Below are positions 26,774 through 34,979 of a stretch of 64,000 nt of DNA, in pieces. How positions within the stretch are numbered: the stretch's first letter is position 1; every line of letters starts with the position of its first letter. The DNA is from Actinomycetes bacterium (lineage in GTDB: Bacteria > Actinomycetota > Actinomycetes > Streptosporangiales > Streptosporangiaceae). Location: the NCBI GenBank assembly GCA_021793235.1, contig JAJYTD010000005.1, positions 1 through 64,000 of the forward strand, in the 5' to 3' direction. The notes under the pieces were generated by a model. It was not told the origin of the DNA. It was given only the letters and a program-made list of their open reading frames with translations, and did no database searches. Both the position numbers and the translations under genes were made by a program.

Positions 26774-27451
26774 TCACCCGATCGTCTCCGCCTCGTGGAA
26801 GGTCATGGCCACGTGCCGCATGGTGGTGACCGCGGCGGCGCTTCCGGGCAGGCCCAGGCCGCGGAGTTCCGCGGCGATCGGATGGTCGCCGAGGCGCAGG
26901 AGCGCGCCGCCGGGGCGGCCCCGGATGCCGTACGGTGCCATATCCCAGCGGATGCGCCGCGTCGCACCGTTGAGATGGGAGAAGGCGGTCAGCGGCACCC
27001 GTGCTCCGGGCGCAGGGACCGGGAGTCCCGGCTTGAGCAGCATGTCGATGACGAGCCGGCCCTCCTGGTGCACGATGCAGCGCTGGTAGGGCGTGGATCG
27101 GCGCAGGTCGATGTCAGCCATGGTCTTGGGAAAGCCCCAGATCCGCCGCCCGGCCGCCAAGGTGCGGGAGCCGTCGACGGGCAGCCGGTGGATGTGGACG
27201 CCCGGCCTGCGCCCGCCCGGTGACCGGGCCAGGAAGCCGACCCCGAACTCGTGGTAGCGCCCGAGGACACCACCCAGGTAGTCGACGAAGAACAGGGCGC
27301 AGGCCGCCCTGCCTCCGGGCAGCTCGACGATGTCCAGCCCGCTGTAGGCGATGGTGTCCTGCGCGTCCGCGGCGCCCACCAGGAACACTGCCGCCCCGGC
27401 CGCGCCGCTGACGCGCACCGGGGGCTCGATCTCTTGGCCCCGGTAGCTCAT
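26774..27451 (-). CDS. Acetoacetate decarboxylase-family protein
   Basis: A 225-aa protein of the acetoacetate decarboxylase-like fold. Family features seen are SGLDIVELPGGRAACALFFVDYLGG and GRRIWGFPKTMADIDL, where Lys109 lies in the WGFPK motif that corresponds to the conserved WG(Y/F)PK region. RWDMAPYGIRG follows near the C-terminus. Many actinobacterial members are not true decarboxylases, so the substrate is unknown. It is on the same strand as, and 85 bp downstream of, the TetR gene, which may control it. Confidence 0.7.
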   Translation of the reverse strand: MSYRGQEIEPPVRVSGAAGAAVFLVGAADAQDTIAYSGLDIVELPGGRAACALFFVDYLGGVLGRYHEFGVGFLARSPGGRRPGVHIHRLPVDGSRTLAAGRRIWGFPKTMADIDLRRSTPYQRCIVHQEGRLVIDMLLKPGLPVPAPGARVPLTAFSHLNGATRRIRWDMAPYGIRGRPGGALLRLGDHPIAAELRGLGLPGSAAAVTTMRHVAMTFHEAETIG

Positions 27452-27490
27452 GCGGTTCCCGCTACCACCGTTGGCCGCGGTCTAGCGGTC

Positions 27491-27528
27491 CCGGCCGCGC
27501 GTTTCCCTCCCGCTGGGGCCGCGGCCGG
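27491..27528. terminator. Hairpin after the TetR gene
   Basis: CCGGCCGCG (27491-27499) pairs perfectly with CGCGGCCGG (27520-27528), forming a 9-bp stem with a 20-nt loop just downstream of the minus-strand TetR stop. It may terminate or attenuate transcription into the decarboxylase-like gene. Confidence 0.4.
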
Positions 27529-27536
27529 TGTCGCGG

Positions 27537-28169
27537 TCACCGCGCGCACACGTTCGCGTAGAGCTGGGACAGGCCGTCGAGGAAGGCCGACAGTGCGAGC
27601 TCGAAGCTGTCGTGGTCGATCTCTGCCGCGTGCTCGGCGAGCCGGTGGGCCTGGGACAGGTTGGGGTACCGGTCGCGGTAGACCTGGACGTCATCGGCGA
27701 ATCCTTGACTGAAGGAGTTGATCGCCGCCCCCACCACCAGGTACTTGGTGGAGGCCCCGATCATCGTGGCGTGGCGGGCCGGCCAGCCGGCCGAGACCAG
27801 CCCTCCGTGGACGGCGTCTGCGCGGCGCAGCGCCTCCTCTCGGCGTCCGGGCCCTGCCGCGAGTACCGGGACCAGGTTGGGGTGGGCGGCCAGGGCCGCA
27901 CGGTAGGAGCGCGCCCAGACGGTCAACCCGTGCCGCCAATCGCCCGAAGCAAAGCCCGAGACGTCGACGTCGGCCATGATCTCGTTGGCGATGTCGGTGA
28001 GCAGCTCCTCCTTGGTGCGGTAGTGGCTGTACAGCGATGCGGCCTGGACGTCCAGCTCCTGCGCGAGTTTGCGCATGGACAGCCCTTCGAGCCCGTTCCG
28101 ATCGACCAGAGAGAGCGCGGCCGCGCGGATCCCCTGTGTGCTCAGGATCGGCGTCTTCGGTCTGGCCAC
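27537..28169 (-). CDS. TetR-family transcriptional regulator
   Basis: A 210-aa regulator beginning at GTG (ARPKTPILSTQGIRAAALSLVDRNG). The TetR HTH reads LSMRKLAQELDVQAASLYSHYRTKEELL (about 30-58), and the ligand domain follows with KYLVVGAAINSF. The upstream extension of the frame is low-complexity, so the GTG start is preferred. It is divergent from an acyl-CoA dehydrogenase gene; a CGAAC-N8-GTTCG repeat between them is a candidate operator. Likely ligand: an acyl-CoA or fatty acid (inference). Confidence 0.8.
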   Translation of the reverse strand: MARPKTPILSTQGIRAAALSLVDRNGLEGLSMRKLAQELDVQAASLYSHYRTKEELLTDIANEIMADVDVSGFASGDWRHGLTVWARSYRAALAAHPNLVPVLAAGPGRREEALRRADAVHGGLVSAGWPARHATMIGASTKYLVVGAAINSFSQGFADDVQVYRDRYPNLSQAHRLAEHAAEIDHDSFELALSAFLDGLSQLYANVCAR

Positions 28170-28285
28170 CAGTGTTCCCCCGTCCTCGTTCGCCGCACGA
28201 CCAAACGATGGAATCCTGCCATGCCCGCGTCTTCGGCCGCAGGCGCCCCTTGCGATGAGCGGCACGAACACCCTACCCTCGAAAC

Positions 28286-28303
28286 CGAACACTGTTAGGT
28301 TCG
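28286..28303. promoter_or_regulatory. Inverted repeat CGAAC-N8-GTTCG, candidate TetR operator
   Basis: Perfect 5-bp arms in the 161-bp region between the TetR and acyl-CoA dehydrogenase genes, 28 bp upstream of the dehydrogenase ATG. Confidence 0.4.
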
Positions 28304-28330
28304 TATCGGGTGCGCGAAAGGCTGAAGAAC

Positions 28331-29506
28331 ATGGTCGACTTCGGATTGACCGACGAGCAGAGAGAGATCCGCGCCTGGGTGCGCACCTTCGTCGAGCGGG
28401 AGATCATGCCGCTGGAGAACGAGGTGCTGCGGCGGGAACGCGAGGGGGCCGCCCCCGGGCTGAACGCCGACGAGGTGCGGGAACTCCGGGCGATCGCCCG
28501 CAAGTCCGACTTCTGGGGCGTACAGACACCCCCCGAGTACGGCGGGATGGGCCTGGACTCCGTCACCGCCGCCCTCATCGAGACCGAGCTCGGCCGCACG
28601 TTTCTGACCTTCAAGTTCGGCGGCGAGGCCGACAACATCCTCTACCACGCCAACGAGGAGCAGAAGAAGCGCTACCTGCTGCCCACCATCGCCGGCGACC
28701 GCACGTCCTGCTTCGCCATCACCGAGCCGGGGGCCGGATCCGACGCCAAGGCCATCCGCACCCGCGCCGAAAAGGACGGTTCGGAGTGGGTCATCAACGG
28801 TGAGAAGACCTTTATCACCGGCGGCAACGAGGCCGACTTCGCCATGGTCTTCGCGGTCACCGACCAGCAGCTGGGCGCCGACGGCGGGGTGACCTGCTTC
28901 CTGGTCGACCGCGACGCCGGATGGCGCTCCGAGCCCATCGACACCATGGGCGAACGCCGCCCTGCCGCGCTGATCTTCGAGGACGTGCGCGTCCCGGCGG
29001 CCAACGTCCTGGGCGAGATCGGCCACGGCTTCACGCTGGCCATGCAGTGGATCGGCAAAGGCCGCTACCTGCTGCCCGCCCGCGCCCTCGGCGGCTGCGA
29101 GCGGCTGCTGGGCATGGCCATCGAGTACGCCAAGACGCGGGAGACCTTCGGCGCGCCCATCGCCGACCGCCAGGCCATCCAGTGGATGATCGCCGACTCC
29201 CAGACCGAGATCGAGGCGCTGCGGCTGCTCGTCCTGCAGGCGGCCTGGCAGGTCGACTCCAGCCGCGACTCCCGGCACGCCCAGTCCATCGCCAAGCTCT
29301 ACGGCGGTGTGAAGGCCAACGAGATCGTCGACCGGGTGATGCAGATCCACGGGGGCATGGGCTACACCCGCGAACTGCCCATCGAACGCTGGTACCGGGA
29401 CCTCCGCCTGCTGCGGATCTTCGAGGGCACCGACGAGATCCAGCGCCGCACCATCGCCCGCGACCTGCTCAAGGGGCACGTGAAGGTCGGCGAAACGCTG
29501 AGGTGA
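28331..29506 (+). CDS. Acyl-CoA dehydrogenase
   Basis: A 391-aa FAD-dependent acyl-CoA dehydrogenase. Visible are the flavin/substrate signature CFAITEPGAGSDAKAIRT, GEKTFITGG, the arginine-rich RETFGAPIADRQAIQ, and the C-terminal QIHGGMGYTRELPIERWYRDLRLLRIFEGTDEIQ with the Glu region that supplies the base in many family members. The ATG at 28331 has GAAAGG upstream; a GTG 21 bp earlier is possible. It is divergent from TetR. Confidence 0.88.
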   Translation: MVDFGLTDEQREIRAWVRTFVEREIMPLENEVLRREREGAAPGLNADEVRELRAIARKSDFWGVQTPPEYGGMGLDSVTAALIETELGRTFLTFKFGGEADNILYHANEEQKKRYLLPTIAGDRTSCFAITEPGAGSDAKAIRTRAEKDGSEWVINGEKTFITGGNEADFAMVFAVTDQQLGADGGVTCFLVDRDAGWRSEPIDTMGERRPAALIFEDVRVPAANVLGEIGHGFTLAMQWIGKGRYLLPARALGGCERLLGMAIEYAKTRETFGAPIADRQAIQWMIADSQTEIEALRLLVLQAAWQVDSSRDSRHAQSIAKLYGGVKANEIVDRVMQIHGGMGYTRELPIERWYRDLRLLRIFEGTDEIQRRTIARDLLKGHVKVGETLR

Positions 29507-29510
29507 CCGG

Positions 29511-29525
29511 CCGGCGAAAAGCCGG
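29511..29525. terminator. Small hairpin between convergent acyl-CoA dehydrogenase and manA
   Basis: CCGGC-GAAAA-GCCGG, a 5-bp stem with a GAAA-type loop, lies 5 nt after the dehydrogenase stop. It is short, so its role is uncertain. Confidence 0.35.
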
Positions 29526-29569
29526 ACCCGCCACGCCCGCCTGCGGTGCACCGCCCCGGGCCGCTCCTT

Positions 29570-30748
29570 TCAGTCCCCCACCGTGGCGGCCACCAGGTGG
29601 CCGCGGCCCTGGATGTCGACTCTGCCGGTGCAGGCCGGAACGAACACCGACTCCCCGCGGCACAGCGCCAGCCTCTCACCGCTTTCCGACCGCAGGTCGG
29701 CGCTCCCCTCGAGAACGAGCAGGATCGAGGGGGCGCCGCCGGGCAGGTGGGAGTCAAAGGGACCGGGGCCGATCACCGTCAACGCGAATTCGGGGACACC
29801 GGGGCGGAACTCGCTGCGCCCGCCGATACCGGCCGACCGGGTGTAGGGAATGGGAAGCACGGAGAAGTCCACGACATCGAGGAGCTCTTCGGTGTCCACG
29901 TGCTTGCCCGTCAGTCCGGCGCGCAGCACGTTGTCCGAGTTCGCCATGACCTCGACGGCGGTACCGCGCAGGTAGGCGTGCACGTTGCCGGCCGGCAGGA
30001 ACAGCGCCTCGCCCGGGGGCACCGTGATCCGGTTGAGCAGCAGGGCCGCCACCGCGCCCGCGTCGCCCGGGTAGCGTTCCGCCAGCTCCACAACGGTGCC
30101 GTGGTGGGCCCCTTGGCCTGCGTCCGCCCACTCTTTGACGAAGTCCGCCAGCGACCGCTCGCGCTCGGCGCCCTCCAGCGTGAGCAGCCGGGTCAGCGCG
30201 GTACGCAGCGCGGTGTGCGGGTCCAGCGCCGCCAGGTCCGCACGGAGCGTCCGGGCCAGATCGCAGGTCAGCCCGTCCAGGTCGGCGCGGGCGTCGGCGG
30301 GGTCGCGGAATCCGCAGAGCGCCTCGAACGGCTCCAGCGCGAGCACGAGCTCCGGCTTGTGGTAGGGGTCCCGGTAGTTGCGGTGCGCGGCGTCAACGGG
30401 GATGCCCGCGGCTTCCTCGGCGATATAGCCGGCGCGGGCCCGCACGGCATCGGGGTGCACCTGGAGGGACAGCGGCGCCTCGGCCGCCAGGACTTTCAGC
30501 AGGAACGGCAGGCGCTCACCGAACCGGCCGATCGCGTCCTCTCCGAGGAACTCCTTCGGCGAGGCGGCGATGGCCTGCTCGAAGGAGACCGCACCGTCCT
30601 GGGTGATGACGCTGCTCGGCGCACCCGGGTGGGCGCCGAGCCACAGCTCCGCCTGGGGGCGGCCGTCGGGCTCCTTGCCGAGAAGCCGCGGGATGGCGTC
30701 CCTGGCCCCCCACGCGTACGGGCGTACCTGGTTGATCAGCCTGTGCAT
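29570..30748 (-). CDS. manA: Mannose-6-phosphate isomerase, class I
   Basis: A 392-aa cupin-type phosphomannose isomerase interconverting mannose-6-P and fructose-6-P. Zinc-ligand motifs are visible: LSLQVHPDA (Gln and His), KPELVLALEPFEALCGF (Glu) and LPAGNVHAYLRGTAVEVMANSDNVLRAG (His). The start is the ATG of MHRLINQVRPYAWG, as in the family; the open frame upstream is not coding-like. It supports GDP-mannose or mannose metabolism. No functional link to its neighbours is evident. Confidence 0.9.
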   Translation of the reverse strand: MHRLINQVRPYAWGARDAIPRLLGKEPDGRPQAELWLGAHPGAPSSVITQDGAVSFEQAIAASPKEFLGEDAIGRFGERLPFLLKVLAAEAPLSLQVHPDAVRARAGYIAEEAAGIPVDAAHRNYRDPYHKPELVLALEPFEALCGFRDPADARADLDGLTCDLARTLRADLAALDPHTALRTALTRLLTLEGAERERSLADFVKEWADAGQGAHHGTVVELAERYPGDAGAVAALLLNRITVPPGEALFLPAGNVHAYLRGTAVEVMANSDNVLRAGLTGKHVDTEELLDVVDFSVLPIPYTRSAGIGGRSEFRPGVPEFALTVIGPGPFDSHLPGGAPSILLVLEGSADLRSESGERLALCRGESVFVPACTGRVDIQGRGHLVAATVGD

Positions 30749-31167
30749 CGCCCTGCTCTTCCCGTTCGGCGTCCCGCCGGTTCCGCTGTCGGCCTCAGTC
30801 TCCCGGATCGAGTTCTGCTGTGTCTGCCGGGCCAACGCCACCCCTGCCGGTGGTGCGATCCCTACCTTGCGCCCGCGTCGGGCGATCTCCACGAAGTTAC
30901 CGACTGGTTTACCTGTCATCTCGATGTTCTGTCCAGTGCCGTGGCAGAGCAGCGCCTCGGCCGGGTCCCGGGCGAGCGGATCCAGACATCGGCGTATGCC
31001 GGATCGGCCCCGATAGAGCGGTGGGACGCGGTCGGCACTGGCGCGTCGGAACCCTGCCTGGAGCGCCTTCCGCCCCTTCCCCTTGGCCGCACCGCCGTGG
31101 CCCGTCCGCGGACAGGTGTCCGGCACCGCATAACAATTCCAAACATCAGGGGTCACACAGGACCACA
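30749..31167. other. Long intergenic region between divergent manA and gntP
   Basis: About 420 bp without a recognisable gene on either strand; open frames here lack coding character. The promoters for manA and gntP should lie here and in the next 80 bp. The gntP side carries a GntR-type operator and a 12-bp palindrome (GTGTCATGACAC, 31189-31200). Confidence 0.5.
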
Positions 31168-31182
31168 AATGGTATTACCATT
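31168..31182. promoter_or_regulatory. GntR-type operator upstream of gntP: AATGGTATTACCATT
   Basis: A perfect 15-bp palindrome (centre T) with the GGT-N3-ACC core favoured by FCD-type GntR regulators. It matches at 11 of 15 positions the site between gntR and gntK (33402-33416). It lies 65 bp upstream of the gntP start. Confidence 0.65.
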
Positions 31183-31247
31183 CCGCCAGTGTCATGACAC
31201 GCACGTCATCGGCGTGCGCGTCACCATCCCCTGCCACGGAGGCCCCG

Positions 31248-32632
31248 TTGGAAGCCATCGAACCCGCCTACGGGACGGGACCGTTGCTGCTCATCGCAGC
31301 GGCCTCGATCGCCGTTCTGCTCTTTCTTGTGATGAAGGTGCGGCTGCACGCCTTCGTTTCACTCACCCTGGTCAGCCTGCTGGTCGCGCTGGCCACCCGG
31401 ATCCCGCTGGCCGATGTGGTCCCGACTCTGCTCGACGGCTTCGGCTCCACTCTGGCCAGCGTCGCACTGCTCGTCGGACTGGGGGTGATGATCGGCCGGA
31501 TGCTGGAGGCCACCGGCGGTGCGGCCGTTCTTGCGAACACCCTGGTCAGGGCCTTCGGTGAGAAGCGGGCGCCCTTGGCTTTGGGCGTCGCCTCGCTGCT
31601 CTTCGGCTTCCCGATCTTCTTCGACGCCGGTCTGATCGTCATGCTGCCGGTCATCTTCAGCGTGGCCCGCCGCGTCGGCGGGTCCGTGCTGCTGTACGCG
31701 CTGCCAGCCGCGGGCGCCTTCGCCGTCATGCACGCGTTCGTGCCGCCGCACCCGGGCCCGGTCGCGGCCGCCGACCTGCTCGGCGCCGACATGGGTGTCA
31801 CGCTCATCGTCGGCCTGGTCCTGGCCGTCCCCACCTGGTATCTGGCGAGCTACCTGTACTCGCGCTATGCCGGGCGCAGGTTCGAACTCCCCGTCCCCGA
31901 CGACGTCATCCCCGCCAACGGCAGCGACCGTGCCGAGCACGACCACCTGCCGCGGCTGGGCACCGTGCTCGGAATCCTGCTGCTGCCCATGCTGCTGATC
32001 TTCTGCAACACCGGGGTCACCACACTCGCGACCACGGGCGCGATCAACGGCGAGGCGGCCTGGGCACAGGCGCTGGTACTGATCGGCCAGACCCCGGTCG
32101 CCCTGCTCACCACAGCGCTCGTCGCGATGGCGGCCCTCGGGCGCCGGGGTATTCGCGCGCGGGGGTCGAGCAGCTCGTCAACGACGCGCTCGGCCCGGTA
32201 TGCGCGATCATCCTGATCACCGGTGCGGGCGGCATGTTCGGCGGCGTGCTGCGGGCGAGCGGCATCGGCGAAGCGCTCTCCTCCAGCCTGGAGTCGACCG
32301 GCCTGCCGGTGATCGTCGCCGCGTTCATCATCGCGACCGCCCTGCGTGTCGCCCAGGGCTCGGCCACAGTGGCGCTGACCACCGCCGCCGCGCTCATCGC
32401 CCCCACGGTCGAGGCGACCTCAGGCCTGTCCGTCATCGACCTGTCGTTGATCGTCATCGCGATCGCGTGTGGCTCCACGGTGCTCTCGCACGTCAACGAT
32501 TCGGGGTTCTGGCTGGTCGGACGCTTCCTGAAGATGGACACCGCGACCACGCTGCGCACCTGGACGGTCATGGAGACGCTGATCGGTGTGATCGGCTTCG
32601 CCTTCGCCCTCGTGCTCAGCCTGGTGCTGTAG
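31248..32632 (+). pseudogene. gntP: Gluconate permease with a single frameshift
   Basis: GntP-family gluconate:proton symporter of about 460 codons. The start is TTG with GGAGG 5 nt upstream (EAIEPAYGTGPLLLIAAASI). The first frame is intact to residue ~300 (ASLLFGFPIFFDAGLIVMLPVIF, AFAVMHAFVPPHPGPVAAADLLGADMG). At about 32149-32152 (GCCGGGGTATT) the reading frame breaks and reaches an early stop at 32216. The correct continuation (SRAGVEQLVNDALGPVCAII, then GAGGMFGGVLRASGIG and GSTVLSHVNDSGFWLVGRF) resumes in the +1 frame to TAG at 32632. One missing base explains everything. It is a true mutation or a sequencing error in a G run. The neighbouring gntR and gntK are intact. Confidence 0.85.
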
Positions 32633-33340
32633 CACCGCCCCGGCCTGGTCGAGCGCTGCCACGACCTCGCCGACGATCGCATTCATGGCGGCCTCCGCCA
32701 CTTCGGGGAGGCCGCCATGGACCGCCGTGGCGACGTGGGTGTGCAGGCGCAGCGCCTCGGGCCGGGGATAGTGCGGCATCAGGTGGTACTCGGTGCGGCC
32801 GGCGAGGACTTCGGCGACGACCCCCGACAGCCCGGCGAACATCTCGTTGCCGGAGAGGAAGAGGATGCGCCGGTGGAACTCGATGTCCAGCCGCAGGAAC
32901 TCCGCCAGGTCCCCCTTCTCGCCGATGGCGACCATACGGGTGCAGAGGTCGGCCAGTTCGGCGCGTTCCTCCGCGGGAGCGCGCCGGGCCGCCGCGGCGG
33001 CGGCCAGTGGTTCGATCGCCGCGCGCAGCTCGGTCAGGGAGCGCAGTTGTGCGATGCGGCCGGGGCCTTCCAGCCGCCAGCGGATGAGCTGAGGGTCGTA
33101 GACGCTCCACTCCTGCGGGGGGCGTACGCGGACGCCGGTACGGGGCCGGCTCACGACGAGCCGCATCGACTCCAGCACCCGTACGGCTTCGCGCGCCACA
33201 GTGCGGGAGACCCCGTAGTGCTGCACCAGGCGATCGAGGGTGAAGACGTACCCGGGACCGTATTCACCGGCCGCGATCGCCGGGCCTAGCTCCGCGAGCA
33301 CACGGTTGTGCAGGGTTCGGTGGTCGGTGTCTACGCTCAA
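32420..33340 (-). CDS. gntR: FCD-domain GntR-family regulator of the gluconate genes
   Basis: A 306-aa GntR/FadR-type regulator starting at TTG with AAGGAG upstream. The winged HTH is GYVFTLDRLVQHYGVSRTVAREAVRVLESMRLV. The FCD domain shows the helical metal-binding pattern (LRLDIEFHRRILFLSGNEM, then HTHVATAVHGG). The usual end of the FCD domain is reached near AALDQAGAVL. The frame then continues ~65 low-complexity residues antisense to the gntP 3' end. That 213-bp antisense overlap suggests the true C-terminus was lost through an indel, possibly in a GGGG run near 32640, or that the extension is real but functionless. Confidence 0.8.
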   Translation of the reverse strand: MSVDTDHRTLHNRVLAELGPAIAAGEYGPGYVFTLDRLVQHYGVSRTVAREAVRVLESMRLVVSRPRTGVRVRPPQEWSVYDPQLIRWRLEGPGRIAQLRSLTELRAAIEPLAAAAAARRAPAEERAELADLCTRMVAIGEKGDLAEFLRLDIEFHRRILFLSGNEMFAGLSGVVAEVLAGRTEYHLMPHYPRPEALRLHTHVATAVHGGLPEVAEAAMNAIVGEVVAALDQAGAVLQHQAEHEGEGEADHTDQRLHDRPGAQRGRGVHLQEASDQPEPRIVDVREHRGATRDRDDDQRQVDDGQA

Positions 33341-33401
33341 CTGGGGCTCCTTCTGCCGACCACTGCACCACCAGGGGCACCCGATATGGCCGGGACACGT
33401 T

Positions 33402-33416
33402 ATTGGTAACACTATT
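33402..33416. promoter_or_regulatory. GntR-type operator in the gntR-gntK region: ATTGGTAACACTATT
   Basis: Near-palindrome related to the perfect site upstream of gntP. It lies 62 bp upstream of the gntR start and 57 bp upstream of the gntK ATG, so it can serve both divergent genes. Confidence 0.6.
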
Positions 33417-33472
33417 AAGGCGCAGCGCGCACGCCACACTGTATTCACGCGCTCGACAGGGAGAGACAGAAC

Positions 33473-33991
33473 ATGCACGTCGTCTTCATGGGTGTCTCCG
33501 GCACCGGGAAGAGCACCATCGCTCTGCGCGTCGCCGAGCGCCTGGACCTGCCCTTCGCGGAGGCGGACCAGTTCCACCCCGAGGCCAACATCGCCAAGAT
33601 GTCGGAGGGGGTGCCGCTGACCGACGAGGACCGCCTCCCGTGGCTGTCCTTGCTCGCGGAGTGGATCGGCGACCATGAAGAGAGGGGGAAATCGACCATC
33701 ATGGCCTGTTCGGCGCTGAAGCGCGGCTACCGCGACATCCTGCGCGCGGGGGCGCCCGATGTATGTTTCCTGCACCTCGACGGTCCGGCCTCCCTCATCG
33801 CAGACCGGCTCCGCGAGCGTTCCGACCACTTCATGCCGCCCGGCCTGCTCGACTCCCAGCAGGCCGCCCTGGAGCGGCTCGGCCCCGACGAGAGCGGCGC
33901 CACGCTCGACATCTCTCCCCCCATTGAGGAGACCGCCGAGCGTGCCACCGGTATCGTGGCCGCGGCACTCGGCCGCGTTGACGGGGGCTGA
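33473..33991 (+). CDS. gntK: Gluconokinase
   Basis: A 172-aa GntK-type P-loop kinase making 6-phosphogluconate. Walker A is MGVSGTGKST (6-15). The gluconate-binding region is EADQFHPEANIAKMSEGVPLTDEDRLPWL. ACSALKRGYRDILR and the lid-region DHFMPPGLLDSQQAALE follow. Divergent from gntR. With gntP it provides uptake and activation of gluconate for the pentose phosphate pathway. Confidence 0.93.
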   Translation: MHVVFMGVSGTGKSTIALRVAERLDLPFAEADQFHPEANIAKMSEGVPLTDEDRLPWLSLLAEWIGDHEERGKSTIMACSALKRGYRDILRAGAPDVCFLHLDGPASLIADRLRERSDHFMPPGLLDSQQAALERLGPDESGATLDISPPIEETAERATGIVAAALGRVDGG

Positions 33992-34012
33992 CTCGATTCC
34001 GCTGTGGAGGGG

Positions 34013-34885
34013 TCAGCGGGGCGTCATGTGCCCCATCCGGGTGGAGATCTCCACCGCCGCCTTGTGGACTATCTCGCCGATCGACTCGAGTTTGTCCTCC
34101 TCCATACGGTAGGACGGCCCTGAGGCGCTGAGTGCCGCGATGACCTCGCCGGTGAGGCCGCGGATGGGGGCTGCGACGGCGTTGAGGCCGACCTCGAGCT
34201 CCTCGACCGCGGTGGCGTACCCGCGATCCAGGGTCTCCTCGAGTTCGGCGCGCAGGGTTTCGGGGTCGGTGATCGTGCGGGGGGTGAGCTCCTCCAGCCG
34301 TCCGCGCAGCACCCGGCGCTGGTCGGGTTGGCGCATGTGGGCCAGTAGTACCTTGCCGCTGGAGGTGGAATGGAGGGGGGTCTGTCGACCGATCCAGTTC
34401 TGGCTGACAACGGCCGAGGAGCCGCGCACCTGGTCGATGTTGACGACCATGTCCCCGCTGGGGATGGCGATGTTCACGGTTTCGCCGAGTTCGGCGGCGA
34501 GATCCTCGCACACCCGGCGGCTCTGCTGGGTGAGGTCCAGCCCCGCCGCCATCGTCCCGGCCAGGCGGATGATGCCGAAACCCAACTGGTACTTGCCGCG
34601 CAGTCCCGGCTGTTCGACCAGGCCGCGTCGCTCCAACGCCCCGACCAAGCGAAAGGCCGTCGATTTGTGCACACCCAGCTCGACCGCGATTTCTGTGACA
34701 CCGGCCTCGCCGTGCTGCGCGAGAATCTCCAGCACCGTGATCGCCCGGTCAACTGATTGGACGGGCGCACCATCCTTACCAGGGGCTGTTCGCCCCTGCT
34801 CGGCCTCACCACCCGACCCCCGCTCGATTCGTTCGTAATCCGACGTACTCTGACTCTTTCCTGTGCGGTGGTCGTTGGAAACCAT
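34013..34885 (-). CDS. IclR-family transcriptional regulator
   Basis: A 290-aa IclR protein. The winged HTH is VQSVDRAITVLEILAQHGEAGVTEIAVELGVHKSTAFRLVGALERRGLV. The effector domain has GKYQLGFGIIRLAGTM, STSSGKVLLAHM and a C-terminal GLNAVAAPIRGLTGEVIAALSASGPSYRM. The ATG is chosen over a GTG 9 bp upstream; no clear RBS is present. It follows soxG by 94 bp on the same strand, so it may be the last gene of the sarcosine/dimethylglycine operon or have its own promoter. A perfect 9+9 inverted repeat straddles its start codon. Confidence 0.83.
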   Translation of the reverse strand: MVSNDHRTGKSQSTSDYERIERGSGGEAEQGRTAPGKDGAPVQSVDRAITVLEILAQHGEAGVTEIAVELGVHKSTAFRLVGALERRGLVEQPGLRGKYQLGFGIIRLAGTMAAGLDLTQQSRRVCEDLAAELGETVNIAIPSGDMVVNIDQVRGSSAVVSQNWIGRQTPLHSTSSGKVLLAHMRQPDQRRVLRGRLEELTPRTITDPETLRAELEETLDRGYATAVEELEVGLNAVAAPIRGLTGEVIAALSASGPSYRMEEDKLESIGEIVHKAAVEISTRMGHMTPR

Positions 34886-34894
34886 AACGACCAC
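34868..34894. promoter_or_regulatory. Perfect inverted repeat over the iclR start: GTGGTCGTT-N9-AACGACCAC
   Basis: Two exact 9-bp arms separated by 9 bp, centred within a few bases of the iclR start codon. The position suggests autorepression or a translational hairpin. It differs from the GTTGC-N7-GCAAC palindrome found at the other promoters of this locus. Confidence 0.6.
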
Positions 34895-34979
34895 GATAGT
34901 AGGCGCACCTTAGTGTTCCCTGGACAGGAGGCATCTCTGCGTGATCACCGCAGGTGAGGCGCGCGCATGCGGCCGAAGA

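Noticed and set aside
29570-31168. N-terminally extended manA (to 31168)
   Set aside because: The extra 140 residues have no coding character, and the family starts at the MHRL-type N-terminus; the extension would also swallow the gntP operator.
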